Part shown: positions 49,804-58,974 of the stretch, piece after piece
Layout: each line of letters opens with the position of its first letter
How positions within the stretch are numbered: position 1 is the stretch's first letter
DNA from: Halobellus clavatus
GTDB lineage: Archaea > Halobacteriota > Halobacteria > Halobacteriales > Haloferacaceae
Length of the DNA: 64,000 nt
Direction of reading: 5' to 3'
Assembly: GCF_900107195.1 (NCBI RefSeq)
Contig: NZ_FNPB01000010.1
Coordinates: 62,001-126,000, forward strand
Translations under genes and position numbers: made by a program
The notes under the pieces: model-generated
What the model was told of the DNA's origin: nothing
Seen by the model: only the letters and a program-made list of their open reading frames with translations
Databases searched by the model: none

Positions 49804-51546
49804 ATGGTCCGGAGCCTCTCGCCGCTGTCGGTGCCGTACCGCGTCTTCCAGCGGGGCAGCGGCATCGCGATCGCGCTCCTGTTCGCGCTCGGCGGCGGCT
49901 TCGATCTCCCGGTCGTCGGGGCCGCCGGACCGTTCGTCGTCGTGGGCCTCGGAGTGGTCGCGGCGACCGCACTCGTCGGCTACGAGGTCGCGTACGTCAG
50001 TCGGTTCAGCTACGAACTCACCGCGGACACGCTCGATATCGACTCCGGCGTCCTCTCACGGCGGAGCCGCGAGATCCCGCTGCGACGGATCCAGAACGTC
50101 GACATCTCCCGGAACGTGATCCAGCGCGTCCTCGGGATCGCCGTCGCCTCCTTCGAGACCGCCGGGGGCGGCGAGACCGAGGCCGAACTCCGGTTCGTCT
50201 CGTTCGAGGAGGCGAAACGTCTCCAGCGTGAACTCGGCCGACTGAAGCGCGACGAGGACGCGACCGCCGAACCGGACGCTGCCGGTGCACCCGCCGGGCC
50301 GGAGACGACCGAACTGTTCGCGCTCGATCGCGGCGAACTCGCGCTGCTCGGCGCGTTCTCTATCGATCTCCGCGTGCCTGGGCTCCTGTTCGTCGCGGTC
50401 TCCACGCTCGGATCGACCGTCGTCCCGCAGTACCTCACCGGCGCAGGGGGCGTGGCAGTCGTCGGACTCGGGGTCGCCGGCGTGATCCTGCTCGCCCTCG
50501 CCTCGTGGGTCGTCGGCGCGGCCGCGTCGATCGTGGAGTACTACGACTTTCGGCTGGTGCGCTCGGGCGAGGAACTCCAGTACGAGCGGGGGTTGCTCCA
50601 GCGTTACGACGGATCGATTCCGTTCGACAAGATCCAGACGCTGACGATCCGGGACAACCCACTGAAGCGGCGGTTCGGCTACGCCACGCTGTACATCGAG
50701 ACCGCGGGCTACGGCGGCGGCGACGGCCGGTCCCGGGGTTCGGAGGCGGCGATCCCGCTGGCCGAGCGCGACCGCATCCTCGATCTCGTCGAGGAACTCG
50801 AACCCGTCGGCGACGTCGACTTCGAGCGGCCGCCGAAGCGGGCGCGGCGACGCTATCTGGTCCGCTATCTGTTCGTCGTCGGTGCGCTTGCGGCCGGGCT
50901 CTACGCGGCGCAGGCACTCGTCTCGCCGTCGATTCCGTGGTGGCCGCCGCTGGTGCTCGCGCCGCTCGCCGTCTGGTACGCCCACGCGACGTGGCGACAC
51001 CGTGGACACTGGCTGGGCGATCAGCACGTCGTCACGCGAAACGGCGTCTTGCGACGGGAGACGAAGATCGTTCCCTACTACCGGATCCAGACGGTCATCG
51101 ACTCCCGGAACGTCTTCCAGCGCCGCCTCGATCTCGCCACAGTCACCGTCGACACGGCGGGGTCGCTCTCGCTCGGCGGGCAGGACGCTGCCGCAGTCGA
51201 CATCACCGGCGAGCGAGCGGACGAACTGAGGACGGCACTCGACGCGCGACTCGACCAGGCGGTCGACGCCTATCGGGCCGGCCGCGCGGGGATCGGCCTC
51301 GAAGCGGACGGAACTCACGCGGAGACGTCTGGACCCGAAGAAGTCGACGCGGGCGCGGTGACCGAGCACGTGGGGGCCGGATCGACCGAGCGCGGAGGAC
51401 CGACGTCACCCGACAGTGAGCCGGTGGCCGACCCCGAGGGTGCGGACGAAACCGACGAGACCGAGAGTTCCGGCGGCAATCGGAGTGGAACCGACGAGAC
51501 CGAGAGCCCGGGCGACGGTCAGAGCGGAATCGAAGAGAACGGGTAG
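49804..51546 (+). CDS. Large membrane protein with three bPH2 domains (YdbT-like)
   Basis: 580 residues from ATG 49804. Three repeats of two helices plus one bPH2 domain, each with the basic phrase seen as IPLRRIQNVDISRNVIQRVL (first), IPFDKIQTLTIRDNPLKRRF (second) and VPYYRIQTVIDSRNVFQRRL (third). An acidic, Gly/Ser/Thr-rich tail of about 70 residues follows. It partners with the single-domain protein upstream, matching the bacterial YdbS-YdbT pair. Substrate or lipid bound is unknown. Convergent with dabA. Confidence 0.88.
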   Translation: MVRSLSPLSVPYRVFQRGSGIAIALLFALGGGFDLPVVGAAGPFVVVGLGVVAATALVGYEVAYVSRFSYELTADTLDIDSGVLSRRSREIPLRRIQNVDISRNVIQRVLGIAVASFETAGGGETEAELRFVSFEEAKRLQRELGRLKRDEDATAEPDAAGAPAGPETTELFALDRGELALLGAFSIDLRVPGLLFVAVSTLGSTVVPQYLTGAGGVAVVGLGVAGVILLALASWVVGAAASIVEYYDFRLVRSGEELQYERGLLQRYDGSIPFDKIQTLTIRDNPLKRRFGYATLYIETAGYGGGDGRSRGSEAAIPLAERDRILDLVEELEPVGDVDFERPPKRARRRYLVRYLFVVGALAAGLYAAQALVSPSIPWWPPLVLAPLAVWYAHATWRHRGHWLGDQHVVTRNGVLRRETKIVPYYRIQTVIDSRNVFQRRLDLATVTVDTAGSLSLGGQDAAAVDITGERADELRTALDARLDQAVDAYRAGRAGIGLEADGTHAETSGPEEVDAGAVTEHVGAGSTERGGPTSPDSEPVADPEGADETDETESSGGNRSGTDETESPGDGQSGIEENG

Positions 51547-51607
51547 TTCGGGCGGCAATCGGGGCGGAGCCGAAGGGGCCGAGAGTCCGGGCGGCGGTCG
51601 AGACGAC

Positions 51608-54085
51608 TCAGTCGTCGGCGGCGACCGGGGTCTGTGCCGTCGCGGGTTCGGCTTCGGCCAATGGCTCGGATTCGGCGTCCCCTGTCCAGGAAAGGTTCTC
51701 CTCGTAGTGGAAGGCCTCGTGATCCCGAGTGGGATCGACGACCGTCAGCGAGAGCCAGTCGTTGTCGAGCAGTTCGACGAGGTTGGCGTGAGCCGAGAGG
51801 ATGTCGGTCACGCGCTCGACGGGCGCGTGGATGACCGTCGAGAGCCGGAGCGGCTGGTGGTAGGGCTCGTCGTCGGCCTGCTTCACGGACTGGAGGGGGA
51901 GGCCACGCATCAGATCGCCGCCGTTGCCCTGGTAGACCCCGACGTTACCGACGGGGTTGTGCGTGACCTTCGATCCGCTCCCGTACGCGGCGGTGTCGAC
52001 GGTCGCGAAGTAGTACTGGGTGTTGATCCACTGGGTGACGACCATCGGCCCGGTCAGGATCGCTTCGAGCGCGTCGCCCTCGGCGTCGGTCCGCCAGTCG
52101 TAAGAGTGCAGGAACGCGCGGCCGTCGAGGTCGACGTCCGCAGTGAGATCGCGGGGGCCGATGACGAAGCCGGCGTTGCCGGCGAGGCCCCACTCGGGCC
52201 GGGTCTCCGCCCAGTCGGCGGCGCGGCGCTCGGTCTCACGGGCGGGGTTCGACGCGTCCCCACCCATCGACGCCACGCGTTCGGCCGCCGCCGATTCGGC
52301 CGCCGCCGCGAGATCGCCCCGCAGTTGGTCGAGATCGCCAGCGTGGCTCTCGGGGACGGGATCGTCGAACAGTTCGATCTCGTCGGTCGTGGTGTTGTGT
52401 TCGCCGGCGACGAAGACGGTGTCGTCGGGGATCTCGATTCCGCGCGTTTCGAGCGCCGCCCGCACCGCCTCGTCGTTGCAGATCGCCGCGAGCACGCGGG
52501 CGTTCGGGCCGCCGGGGCTCCCGGCGCAGGCACCGCAATCGAGACTCGATTCGTGGGGGTTGTTCGTGGTCTCACTCGCGTGGCCCGCGAACACGACCAC
52601 ACGCGCGAACTCGTCCCAGCCCATCAGCTCGAAGGCCGTCGCGGCGTACTCGACGCGCTCCTCGTGGGTCAGCCCCGCAGGGAGGCCGCCGTCGGCGGCA
52701 GGGGTGCCGGAGTCCGCTCCCGCGTCGGGATCGAGCACCGGCCGGCAGAACTCCATCGGGCTCGGGATCCGCTCGTCGATCGCGTCGATGGCGTCGTGAA
52801 CCCGACCGGGGAGAAGGGTCCGAGCGGTGAGCGCGGCCCCGTAGCCGCTCCCGGCGGTCTCGACAAAACTGAACGCGGTCGCCGCGTTCGACTTGAGCGA
52901 CTCGATGAGGTGTTCGGCTGCCTCGAACCCGGCCGTCCAGCGCGCGTGATCCGCGTGGCGGTGGTCGTGGTCGTCGCTCGGCCGGTCCGCGATCCGGTGT
53001 TCGGGATCGACGATCGGCGGGCACGCGTTCGTTCTCGTGGCCGCGTCGTACCCCTCGTACCGCATCGGGATCCCGAAGAAGCCCGCGTAGCCGTGCGTCT
53101 CGTAGTCTCCGGTCGACTCGATGTGCCGACGGATGACTTCCGACCGCGTGTCGATACAGAAGACCAGTTGCGCGTCCGGCCTGTCGCCATCGCGTTCCTC
53201 GGTGAGCGAGGCGCTCCGCGTCGCGACGACGTCGCTCAGTTCGTCGCGGTACGTCGCCTCCCACGCGGTCAGGAAGGCCTCGGCGGGCGGGGCGGCGTCT
53301 GTCGGTGCAGCGTCGTCCCCGGTGCCTGGCGTCTCGTGCCCGCTCGTATCCGCCGGTGCGATCGGCGCACCGAACGCGTCTGCGAGCGTCAGTCGGACGG
53401 CCAGGTAGCCCGGGAGCGTGATCGGGTGCGCGGACTGCCAGACGTCTCCGTCCTCGACGCGCTGTTTGAGCAGCCCCGTCCAGCCCGGGAGCGCGGTCAG
53501 GTGGTGTTCGAGAATCGACGGCCAGTGGTCCTGCGGATGCTCGGTCAGGTGCGCGGCGAGTGCGTCGATCGGATCCTCGGGGAGGTTGGCGACTGTTCCG
53601 TTCGGGATTTCGCCGTCGTGCCGGGCGACCGAACGGAACGCGCGGTAGAATCCCTGCGAGCGGTCCGGCATCGGCCACTCCGCGGCACCCTGGTCGAGGA
53701 ACGCCGACAACCACTTCGTCAGGACGTGGTCGACGCGCTCGGAAGCCGGTTCTGAGTCGCGACCCTCGCTGTCGTCGGCCGAATCCGCCGACGCCATCCG
53801 GTCTAAGAGCGTCTGGGGGTCGGCGTCGTATCCGTGGCGATCCAGTTCCTCGCGCAGGACGTCGCTATCGATCCGGCCCGCCGCCACGGCCCGGCGGAAG
53901 ACCGCGGCGCGCGGGTAGCCGTCGGCCCCGAACAGCGCCTCGCCTCGTGCCACCGCCTCGTGGAATGGGCGGTCCTCGAACCCGGCGAGCGGGTTGGCCG
54001 TCACGAACGAGTGGAGCGGCCAGACCCGGCCCACCGCCGTCGATGCCTGTTCGATGCTGTCGCGGATGGCTGTCTCAGTACTCAT
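51608..54085 (-). CDS. dabA: DabA, inorganic-carbon uptake protein (carbonic-anhydrase-like subunit)
   Basis: 825 residues, UPF0753/DUF2309 family. The beta-carbonic-anhydrase-like zinc set is visible: Cys and Asp in LVFCIDTRSEVIRRHIE, His in VVFAGHASETTNNPHES and Cys in LDCGACAGSPGG. The N-terminal WPLHSFVTANPLAGFEDRPF is another family signature. Together with DabB it is thought to hydrate CO2 vectorially and trap bicarbonate inside the cell, driven by a cation gradient. The start ATG 54085 overlaps the 3' end of dabB, so the genes are coupled. Confidence 0.93.
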   Translation of the reverse strand: MSTETAIRDSIEQASTAVGRVWPLHSFVTANPLAGFEDRPFHEAVARGEALFGADGYPRAAVFRRAVAAGRIDSDVLREELDRHGYDADPQTLLDRMASADSADDSEGRDSEPASERVDHVLTKWLSAFLDQGAAEWPMPDRSQGFYRAFRSVARHDGEIPNGTVANLPEDPIDALAAHLTEHPQDHWPSILEHHLTALPGWTGLLKQRVEDGDVWQSAHPITLPGYLAVRLTLADAFGAPIAPADTSGHETPGTGDDAAPTDAAPPAEAFLTAWEATYRDELSDVVATRSASLTEERDGDRPDAQLVFCIDTRSEVIRRHIESTGDYETHGYAGFFGIPMRYEGYDAATRTNACPPIVDPEHRIADRPSDDHDHRHADHARWTAGFEAAEHLIESLKSNAATAFSFVETAGSGYGAALTARTLLPGRVHDAIDAIDERIPSPMEFCRPVLDPDAGADSGTPAADGGLPAGLTHEERVEYAATAFELMGWDEFARVVVFAGHASETTNNPHESSLDCGACAGSPGGPNARVLAAICNDEAVRAALETRGIEIPDDTVFVAGEHNTTTDEIELFDDPVPESHAGDLDQLRGDLAAAAESAAAERVASMGGDASNPARETERRAADWAETRPEWGLAGNAGFVIGPRDLTADVDLDGRAFLHSYDWRTDAEGDALEAILTGPMVVTQWINTQYYFATVDTAAYGSGSKVTHNPVGNVGVYQGNGGDLMRGLPLQSVKQADDEPYHQPLRLSTVIHAPVERVTDILSAHANLVELLDNDWLSLTVVDPTRDHEAFHYEENLSWTGDAESEPLAEAEPATAQTPVAADD

Positions 54086-55571
54086 TGTAGTCCTCCGTCG
54101 CGGTCGTCATCGTTGTCGTCGGCGAACGGGATGCGTTCAGGAGCGCCACGTAGAGACGGCGACTCCGCTTATACGCGCCAGTGTCGATCGCAACGTAGGC
54201 GATCACGAACGCGGCAGCGACGAGTGCGTGAACGGGCGTCAGTGCCGTCGGCGCGGTCACGAGCGGGACGCCGCGCAGAACCGTCGTGATCGCGTTGTAG
54301 ACGAGGCCGTAGAGGGCGATCGCCGGGAGCAGCACCAGCGGGATCGCGGCCAGACGGGCTGCGGCCGGGAGCGCCTCCTGTCCCAGCGTCGCCCGGGCCG
54401 CGTGGGTCGTCGATAAGACGACGATCAGGGTCAACAGCAGTCCGGTGTCGAGTCCCCCTCCCTTTCCGGTGATCACCACGAACACAGCGCCGCCGGCGAC
54501 GGCCGAGACGGCTGTGACGGCGATCCCGACGACACCGAGTGAGTCGCGGTCCGCCGCTGTCGACGGAGCCGTGCGCTCGACGCGGCTGCCCGTCGAGAGG
54601 AACTTGTAGGCCTTATAGAAGCCGTGCAGGACCAGGTGCGTGATCGCGGCACCGAAGAATCCGAGGCCGGCCTGCATCAGCATAAAGCCCATCTGTCCGA
54701 CCGTCGAGCAGCCGAGCCGGCGCTTGACGTCGGTCTGGACGGACTTCAGTAGTTTACCCCCGAGCGCGCTGACAGTCCCCAGAGTCACGATCGCCAGCAT
54801 CACGCTCGGTTCGATCGTCACGACCGGTGCGACGCGGAGCAGGAGAATCCCGCCGGCGTTGACAAACCCCGCGTGCATCAGTGCCGACGCCGGAGTCGGG
54901 GCCGTCATCGACGAGAGGAGCCACGTGTGAAACGGCAGGAGCGCGGACTGGATCGCCGCCGCGAGGACGAGCGTGCCGGCAGCGACGAACACCACGGGGC
55001 CGGACAGCGACCCGGCCGCCGCGGCGACGCCGGAGACCGTCGTCGCTCCGGTCTGCCACCACAGGACGGCGAACGCACCGCCCACCAGCGCGCTACTGCC
55101 GACGAAGTACCGGCGGGCGAGGCCGGCGGCCGCCTGCGCCTGTGACCAGCCGCGAACGTGACCGATCAGGTCGGCCATCACGAGCCCCATAGCCAGCCAG
55201 CCGCCGACGAACAGCGCGGCGTGGTCGGCAGCGGCCAGCAGCATCACGGCCACGGTGAAGCCGAAGACGCGCGTGAAAAAGCGGGCGAGCCCCGAGTCGC
55301 CAGCCATATACCGGCGCGAGTAGCTGTGGACGATCCCGCTGAAGAAGGTCACGACGACCCACAGCAGGGCGGTCAGCCCGTCGACCGTCACGGCACCGAA
55401 GAACTGCCACGGCGCGTCGGCCCCGCCGAGGACTCGCACGCCGAGCACGCCAAGACTCGCGGCGAACAGCGCCCACACGAGTCGCGTGAACGCCGCCGGC
55501 GCGAACGGCGTCGCGTCCGTGACCTCGCTCGGTACCGGTCCCACCGTCGTCGACTGTGTCTCGTCCGTCAT
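54075..55571 (-). CDS. dabB: DabB, NuoL/antiporter-like membrane subunit of the DAB pump
   Basis: 498 residues, about 13 helices, an antiporter-like subunit related to NuoL/MrpA. Motifs are FFSGIVHSYSRRYMAGD, HTWLLSSMTAPTPASALMHAGF, and KLLKSVQTDVKRRLGCSTVGQMGFMLMQ. In DAB systems it supplies energy coupling to DabA. The start is ATG 55571 (MTDETQSTTVG); the upstream open frame is leader. The 5' region has two palindromes and lies downstream of an Lrp-family gene. Confidence 0.92.
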   Translation of the reverse strand: MTDETQSTTVGPVPSEVTDATPFAPAAFTRLVWALFAASLGVLGVRVLGGADAPWQFFGAVTVDGLTALLWVVVTFFSGIVHSYSRRYMAGDSGLARFFTRVFGFTVAVMLLAAADHAALFVGGWLAMGLVMADLIGHVRGWSQAQAAAGLARRYFVGSSALVGGAFAVLWWQTGATTVSGVAAAAGSLSGPVVFVAAGTLVLAAAIQSALLPFHTWLLSSMTAPTPASALMHAGFVNAGGILLLRVAPVVTIEPSVMLAIVTLGTVSALGGKLLKSVQTDVKRRLGCSTVGQMGFMLMQAGLGFFGAAITHLVLHGFYKAYKFLSTGSRVERTAPSTAADRDSLGVVGIAVTAVSAVAGGAVFVVITGKGGGLDTGLLLTLIVVLSTTHAARATLGQEALPAAARLAAIPLVLLPAIALYGLVYNAITTVLRGVPLVTAPTALTPVHALVAAAFVIAYVAIDTGAYKRSRRLYVALLNASRSPTTTMTTATEDYNEY

Positions 55572-55676
55572 GCGTTGATACGTGGTCGGCCGAGCGCCCC
55601 TCGCAGCGAGAGATGAGACACGCAACGAACGGCGCGCGGCCAACTTGCCCCAATATGGAACAGAACGTCTATTAAA

Positions 55677-55694
55677 TCTGTTTATCTGAACAGA
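55677..55694. promoter_or_regulatory. Palindrome next to the dabB TATA box
   Basis: tctgtt (55677-55682) and aacaga (55689-55694) are perfect inverted arms around tatctg. They lie directly upstream of the TATA-like element in minus-strand sense, in the BRE/activator position. A candidate site for the adjacent Lrp-family protein. Confidence 0.45.
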
Positions 55695-55716
55695 TCGTTC
55701 TCTCATCTTGTATTAT

Positions 55717-55731
55717 AGAACATTATGTTCT
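55717..55731. promoter_or_regulatory. Second palindrome upstream of dabB
   Basis: agaaca-tta-tgttct, perfect 6-base arms, centre to centre about 38 bases from the first palindrome. The half-sites (tgttct, tctgtt) share a tgtt core, so both may bind the same dimeric regulator. Confidence 0.45.
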
Positions 55732-55890
55732 TTGATGTGTGGCGTGGTCACACGGAACTCGGTCGATCCGGTTGGCTCTCTCGGCGCGTGCAGGGCGGAA
55801 TTTCCGGAAGGTACGAGACGATCGAGAGCAACGAGGAACCACTCCGCAGTCGTCCGACTCGACGGCACCGACGTGCTGACGCGAGCGGCC

Positions 55891-56355
55891 TTATTCCGTG
55901 CCGAACTCCCCGAACGGCGTCGTCTCGTGGCTCCGGACGAGGACCTCGTCGGCGACGGTCAATCCCATCTCCAAGAGCTCCTGCGCGACGGGGGTGATGT
56001 CGTCGTCGTCCTTCCCGACGACGGTGACGAGGAGGTTCTGTTCGCCCGTGACCAGTTCCTGTACGGAGACGACGCCGTCGATCGCTAAGATCCCGGGGAT
56101 GAGTTCGCCGCGCTCGGGGATCGAGGCGGTGCAGAACAGCAGCATCCGGAGCGGGTAGCCGGACGCCTGATAGTCGATCTCGGCGCTGTAGCCCTTGATG
56201 ACGCCGTCGGATTCGAGCCGTTGAATCCGCTTGCGGACGGTGCTCCCCGAGGTCTCGGTGCGCTCGGCGATGTCCCCCGAGGACATATTACGGGCGTCTT
56301 CCTGAAGCGCGTGAAGAATCGCTCGATCGACGTCGTCGACGTCCTCTTGACTCAT
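55891..56355 (-). CDS. Lrp/AsnC-family transcriptional regulator
   Basis: 154 residues from ATG 56355, about 22-35 bases after a TATA-like gtatctta. The helix-turn-helix (about 8-60) includes VDRAILHALQEDARNMSSGD and ETSGSTVRKRIQRLESDG. The RAM ligand-binding domain follows, with VQELVTGEQNLLVTVVGKDD. The ligand is probably an amino acid or small metabolite. It lies upstream of dabBA on the same strand with a 319-base regulated spacer, so it is a candidate regulator of carbon uptake (inference). Confidence 0.9.
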   Translation of the reverse strand: MSQEDVDDVDRAILHALQEDARNMSSGDIAERTETSGSTVRKRIQRLESDGVIKGYSAEIDYQASGYPLRMLLFCTASIPERGELIPGILAIDGVVSVQELVTGEQNLLVTVVGKDDDDITPVAQELLEMGLTVADEVLVRSHETTPFGEFGTE

Positions 56356-56424
56356 ACGCACTTATCGCGAGTGGCGAACTAAGATACTTCGGCTCCCTGG
56401 CTGTGTGTTCTCCGAACCGCCCTC

Positions 56425-57084
56425 TCAGTCGCTCCGGGCCCGTTCGATTTCGCGCGTGAACGCCCGTGCGGTGTCGGTAATGGCCTCGAAGTCACCCGCC
56501 GCGATCGCGTCGGCATCCATAATCGCACTGCCCGCGCCGACGACGGCCGCACCGGCCTCGATGTAGTCGCCGACGTTGTCGGCGTCGATGCCGCCGGTCG
56601 GCATCAGCGGGATCTGCGGCAGCGGGCCGGCGATGCTGGAGAGGTGTCCGGGCCCCATCGACGAGGCGGGGAACACCTTCGCGACGTCGGCACCGGCCTC
56701 GTAGGCGTCAAGCGCCTCGGTCGGCGTCAGCACGCCGGGGGCGACGAGCGTCCCGTAACGGTTGCACGTCTCGACGACGTCCGCGTCGAAGGTGGGGCTG
56801 ACGACGAACTCGGCGCCGCGTTCGACCGCCCGCCGAGCGGTCGCACCCTCGAGAACCGTCCCGGCCCCGACGATCGCCTCGTCCGCCGAGAACGACGCAG
56901 CGACCTCCTCGATGAGCGCCATCGCGTCGGGGTTGTCGGCGGTGATCTCGTAGGCCGTGACGCCGCCGTCGTGAAGCGCCTGAGCGACCTCGATGACCGT
57001 ATCGGCGTCTGCGCCGCGCATCACCGCGACGACGCCGCTGTCGACCAGCCGATCGAAATCCGAACTCGGATCTGGGATACTCAT
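56425..57084 (-). CDS. KHG/KDPG aldolase
   Basis: 219 residues from ATG 57084. Bacterial-type KDPG aldolase features: GVVAVMRGADADTVIEVAQA, AYEITADNPDAM, IVGAGTVLEGATARRAVERG, FVVSPTFD and the Schiff-base lysine in GADVAKVFPASSMGPGHLSS, ending GIDADNVGDYIEAGAAVVGAGS. It cleaves KDPG to pyruvate and glyceraldehyde-3-phosphate in the semi-phosphorylated Entner-Doudoroff route. A sugar dehydrogenase lies at 58975-60396, but the intervening ABC exporter breaks any operon. Confidence 0.93.
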   Translation of the reverse strand: MSIPDPSSDFDRLVDSGVVAVMRGADADTVIEVAQALHDGGVTAYEITADNPDAMALIEEVAASFSADEAIVGAGTVLEGATARRAVERGAEFVVSPTFDADVVETCNRYGTLVAPGVLTPTEALDAYEAGADVAKVFPASSMGPGHLSSIAGPLPQIPLMPTGGIDADNVGDYIEAGAAVVGAGSAIMDADAIAAGDFEAITDTARAFTREIERARSD

Positions 57085-57181
57085 CTCGTCTCTCCGTCGT
57101 CGGGGAGACAAGATAAAAGCAGGCGACGCGCAGTGGCGACGTGCGCGGTCGCGAGCCCAGCGAAGGCTGCACTCAGTGCAC

Positions 57182-57943
57182 TCAGTCCGTCTGTGGGACC
57201 GCGTACGCGCCCGCGACGAAGAACGCGGCGGCCAGCACTGCGGCGATCACGAGATTCGGGAGCACCACGGTCGTCGCGTCGGCGTACGTGACCGCGCGGA
57301 TCCCGCGGGCGACGTACGTCAGTGGCGAGAGACCGAGCGCGGGGCGGAACCACGCGGGGAGGAGTTCGGGCGTGACGAACGTCTCCGAGAGGAACAGCAG
57401 CGGGAGTGCGATGGCGTTCGACGCCGCAATGACGCCGTCCTGGGAGTCGGCGACACGGCCGATGATCGCACCCAGGCCACAGAAGAGCACGACGCCGACG
57501 GCGACGAGCGGAACCACGAGGAGCGTCGCGGGCGACAGCGCCAGCGCGGTTCCGGTGACGAGCACCGACAGCGCGAGTAAGAGGAGCGCGGCGACGCCGA
57601 TGACGACGACGTTCACGAGCGATTGCGCGAGGAGCCACTCGGCGCGAGAGAGTGGCGTCGTCGACAGCTTCTCGAACTGGCTCCCCGCCCGGTGCCGCGC
57701 CACTGTGCTCCCGACCCGCGATAGTGGCGTGAACAACACGACGACGGCGAGGTAGCCGGCGACGTAGTAGCCCTTCGGCTCGGCGAAGATGCCGCCGCCG
57801 GTCGGCTGGGTCTGGATCAGCGCGCCGAAGATCACGACGATGATCGCGGGGAAGAAAAACGTGAAGAACACCGCAGTCCGGCGGCGAAGGAATGCGTGCC
57901 AGGCCGCCGTGAACTCCGCGCGGAGGCGACCGTGACGGGTCAC
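57182..57943 (-). CDS. ABC-2 type transporter permease
   Basis: 253 residues, six helices. Starts at GTG 57943, overlapping the ATPase stop (GTGA). The sequence FFTFFFPAIIVVIFGALI, FEKLSTTPLSRAEWLLAQSL (coupling-helix region) and LFLSETFVTPELLPAWFRPA are typical of ABC-2 permeases for drug or lipid export. Works with the ATPase encoded just upstream. Confidence 0.92.
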   Translation of the reverse strand: MTRHGRLRAEFTAAWHAFLRRRTAVFFTFFFPAIIVVIFGALIQTQPTGGGIFAEPKGYYVAGYLAVVVLFTPLSRVGSTVARHRAGSQFEKLSTTPLSRAEWLLAQSLVNVVVIGVAALLLLALSVLVTGTALALSPATLLVVPLVAVGVVLFCGLGAIIGRVADSQDGVIAASNAIALPLLFLSETFVTPELLPAWFRPALGLSPLTYVARGIRAVTYADATTVVLPNLVIAAVLAAAFFVAGAYAVPQTD

Positions 57944-58887
57944 TGGTCCTCACCTGCCGTCGCGGGCGGAGATGCCGCCGTGACCGCGGCCGATCCCTCG
58001 AACGCGTCACCCGTGAGTTCGAGGTAGACGTCCTCTAAGTCCGGTTGTTTCCACGTCAGCGATTCGAAGGCGAGCCCCGCGGCGTCGAGCGCGTCGACGA
58101 CATCGCCGATCTCCCGCGGGCCGACGTCTTCGACAACCAGCCGGTCGCCGCGGGTCGAAACCGCGTGCGAGAGCGTCTCCGTGAGGCCGGCAGGGGTGGC
58201 GTCGGTCTCGACGAGGAGTCGGGACGCGCCGCCGTGGGTCTCCACGAGGTCCCGCGGGGAGCCGACGGTGACGAGATCGCCCTCGGTGAGAAAGCCCACG
58301 CGGTCCGAGAGCCGCTCGACCTCCGCCATCGAATGAGAGGTGAGAAAGACTGTGGTCCCGCCGGCGGCCAGTTCCTCGAGCAGTTCCCACAGGGCTCGCC
58401 GACCGGCCGGGTCGATCCCGGTCGTCGGCTCGTCGAGGAAGAGCACGTCGGGGTCGTTCACGAGCGCGATCGCGACGCAGACGCGGCGCTTTTGCCCCCC
58501 GGAGAGTTCCTCGTACCACTGCTCGGCCGGGCCGCCCTCGATGCCCACGTCCGCGAGCACCGCGGCTGGGTCGCGGCCCGCATCGTACCGACCGGCGTAC
58601 TGCGCGAGCAACTCCCGGGGCGTGAGGCGACCGGCGGGCGAGAAGGACTGCGGCAGCAGGCCGATCCGCGACGGGTCGACCGCCGTCGGCTCCCGACCCA
58701 AGAGCGAGACCTCGCCTGTCACCGCCGTCGTCCCGGTGAGTGCGCGGACGAGCGTCGTCTTGCCGGCACCGTTCGGCCCGACGAGGCCGAACACCTCGCC
58801 GGCGTCGACGGAGAGCGAGACGCCGTCGAGCGCCGTCACGTCACCGTAGGATTTGGTCACGCCCTCGGCGACGAGTGCGGCTGTCAT
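57940..58887 (-). CDS. ABC transporter ATP-binding protein (exporter)
   Basis: 315 residues from ATG 58887. Walker A GPNGAGKTTLVRAL, Q-loop LGLLPQSFSPAGRLT-like, signature ELSGGQKRRVCVA, Walker B DVLFLDEPTTGIDP and the H-loop FLTSHSMAEVE. The C-terminal 90 residues form the DrrA-type accessory domain seen in ABC-2 exporters. Coupled to the permease downstream. The substrate is unknown; efflux is inferred from the subfamily. Confidence 0.93.
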   Translation of the reverse strand: MTAALVAEGVTKSYGDVTALDGVSLSVDAGEVFGLVGPNGAGKTTLVRALTGTTAVTGEVSLLGREPTAVDPSRIGLLPQSFSPAGRLTPRELLAQYAGRYDAGRDPAAVLADVGIEGGPAEQWYEELSGGQKRRVCVAIALVNDPDVLFLDEPTTGIDPAGRRALWELLEELAAGGTTVFLTSHSMAEVERLSDRVGFLTEGDLVTVGSPRDLVETHGGASRLLVETDATPAGLTETLSHAVSTRGDRLVVEDVGPREIGDVVDALDAAGLAFESLTWKQPDLEDVYLELTGDAFEGSAAVTAASPPATAGEDQ

Positions 58888-58974
58888 ACCTACGGCTCGG
58901 AGGCCTCCGGTCCTAAGGCGTTCGGATTCGATCGACGGGGGACGATACTTGTGTCTCGGAACCAAGCAATCGGT

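Larger units (their letters stand above)
55572..55890. other. dab upstream regulatory region
   Basis: 319 bases without a gene, lower in GC between 55665 and 55740. It contains a TATA-like tttaata on the minus strand (about 55671-55677) and two palindromes around it (listed separately). The stop of the Lrp gene is at its right edge, so the region serves dabBA. Confidence 0.5.

Noticed and set aside
51416-53755. A 779-codon open frame on the plus strand
   Set aside because: It lies antisense to dabA, which has clear zinc motifs. The product is Arg/Gly/Val-rich without family features, a typical GC-rich shadow.
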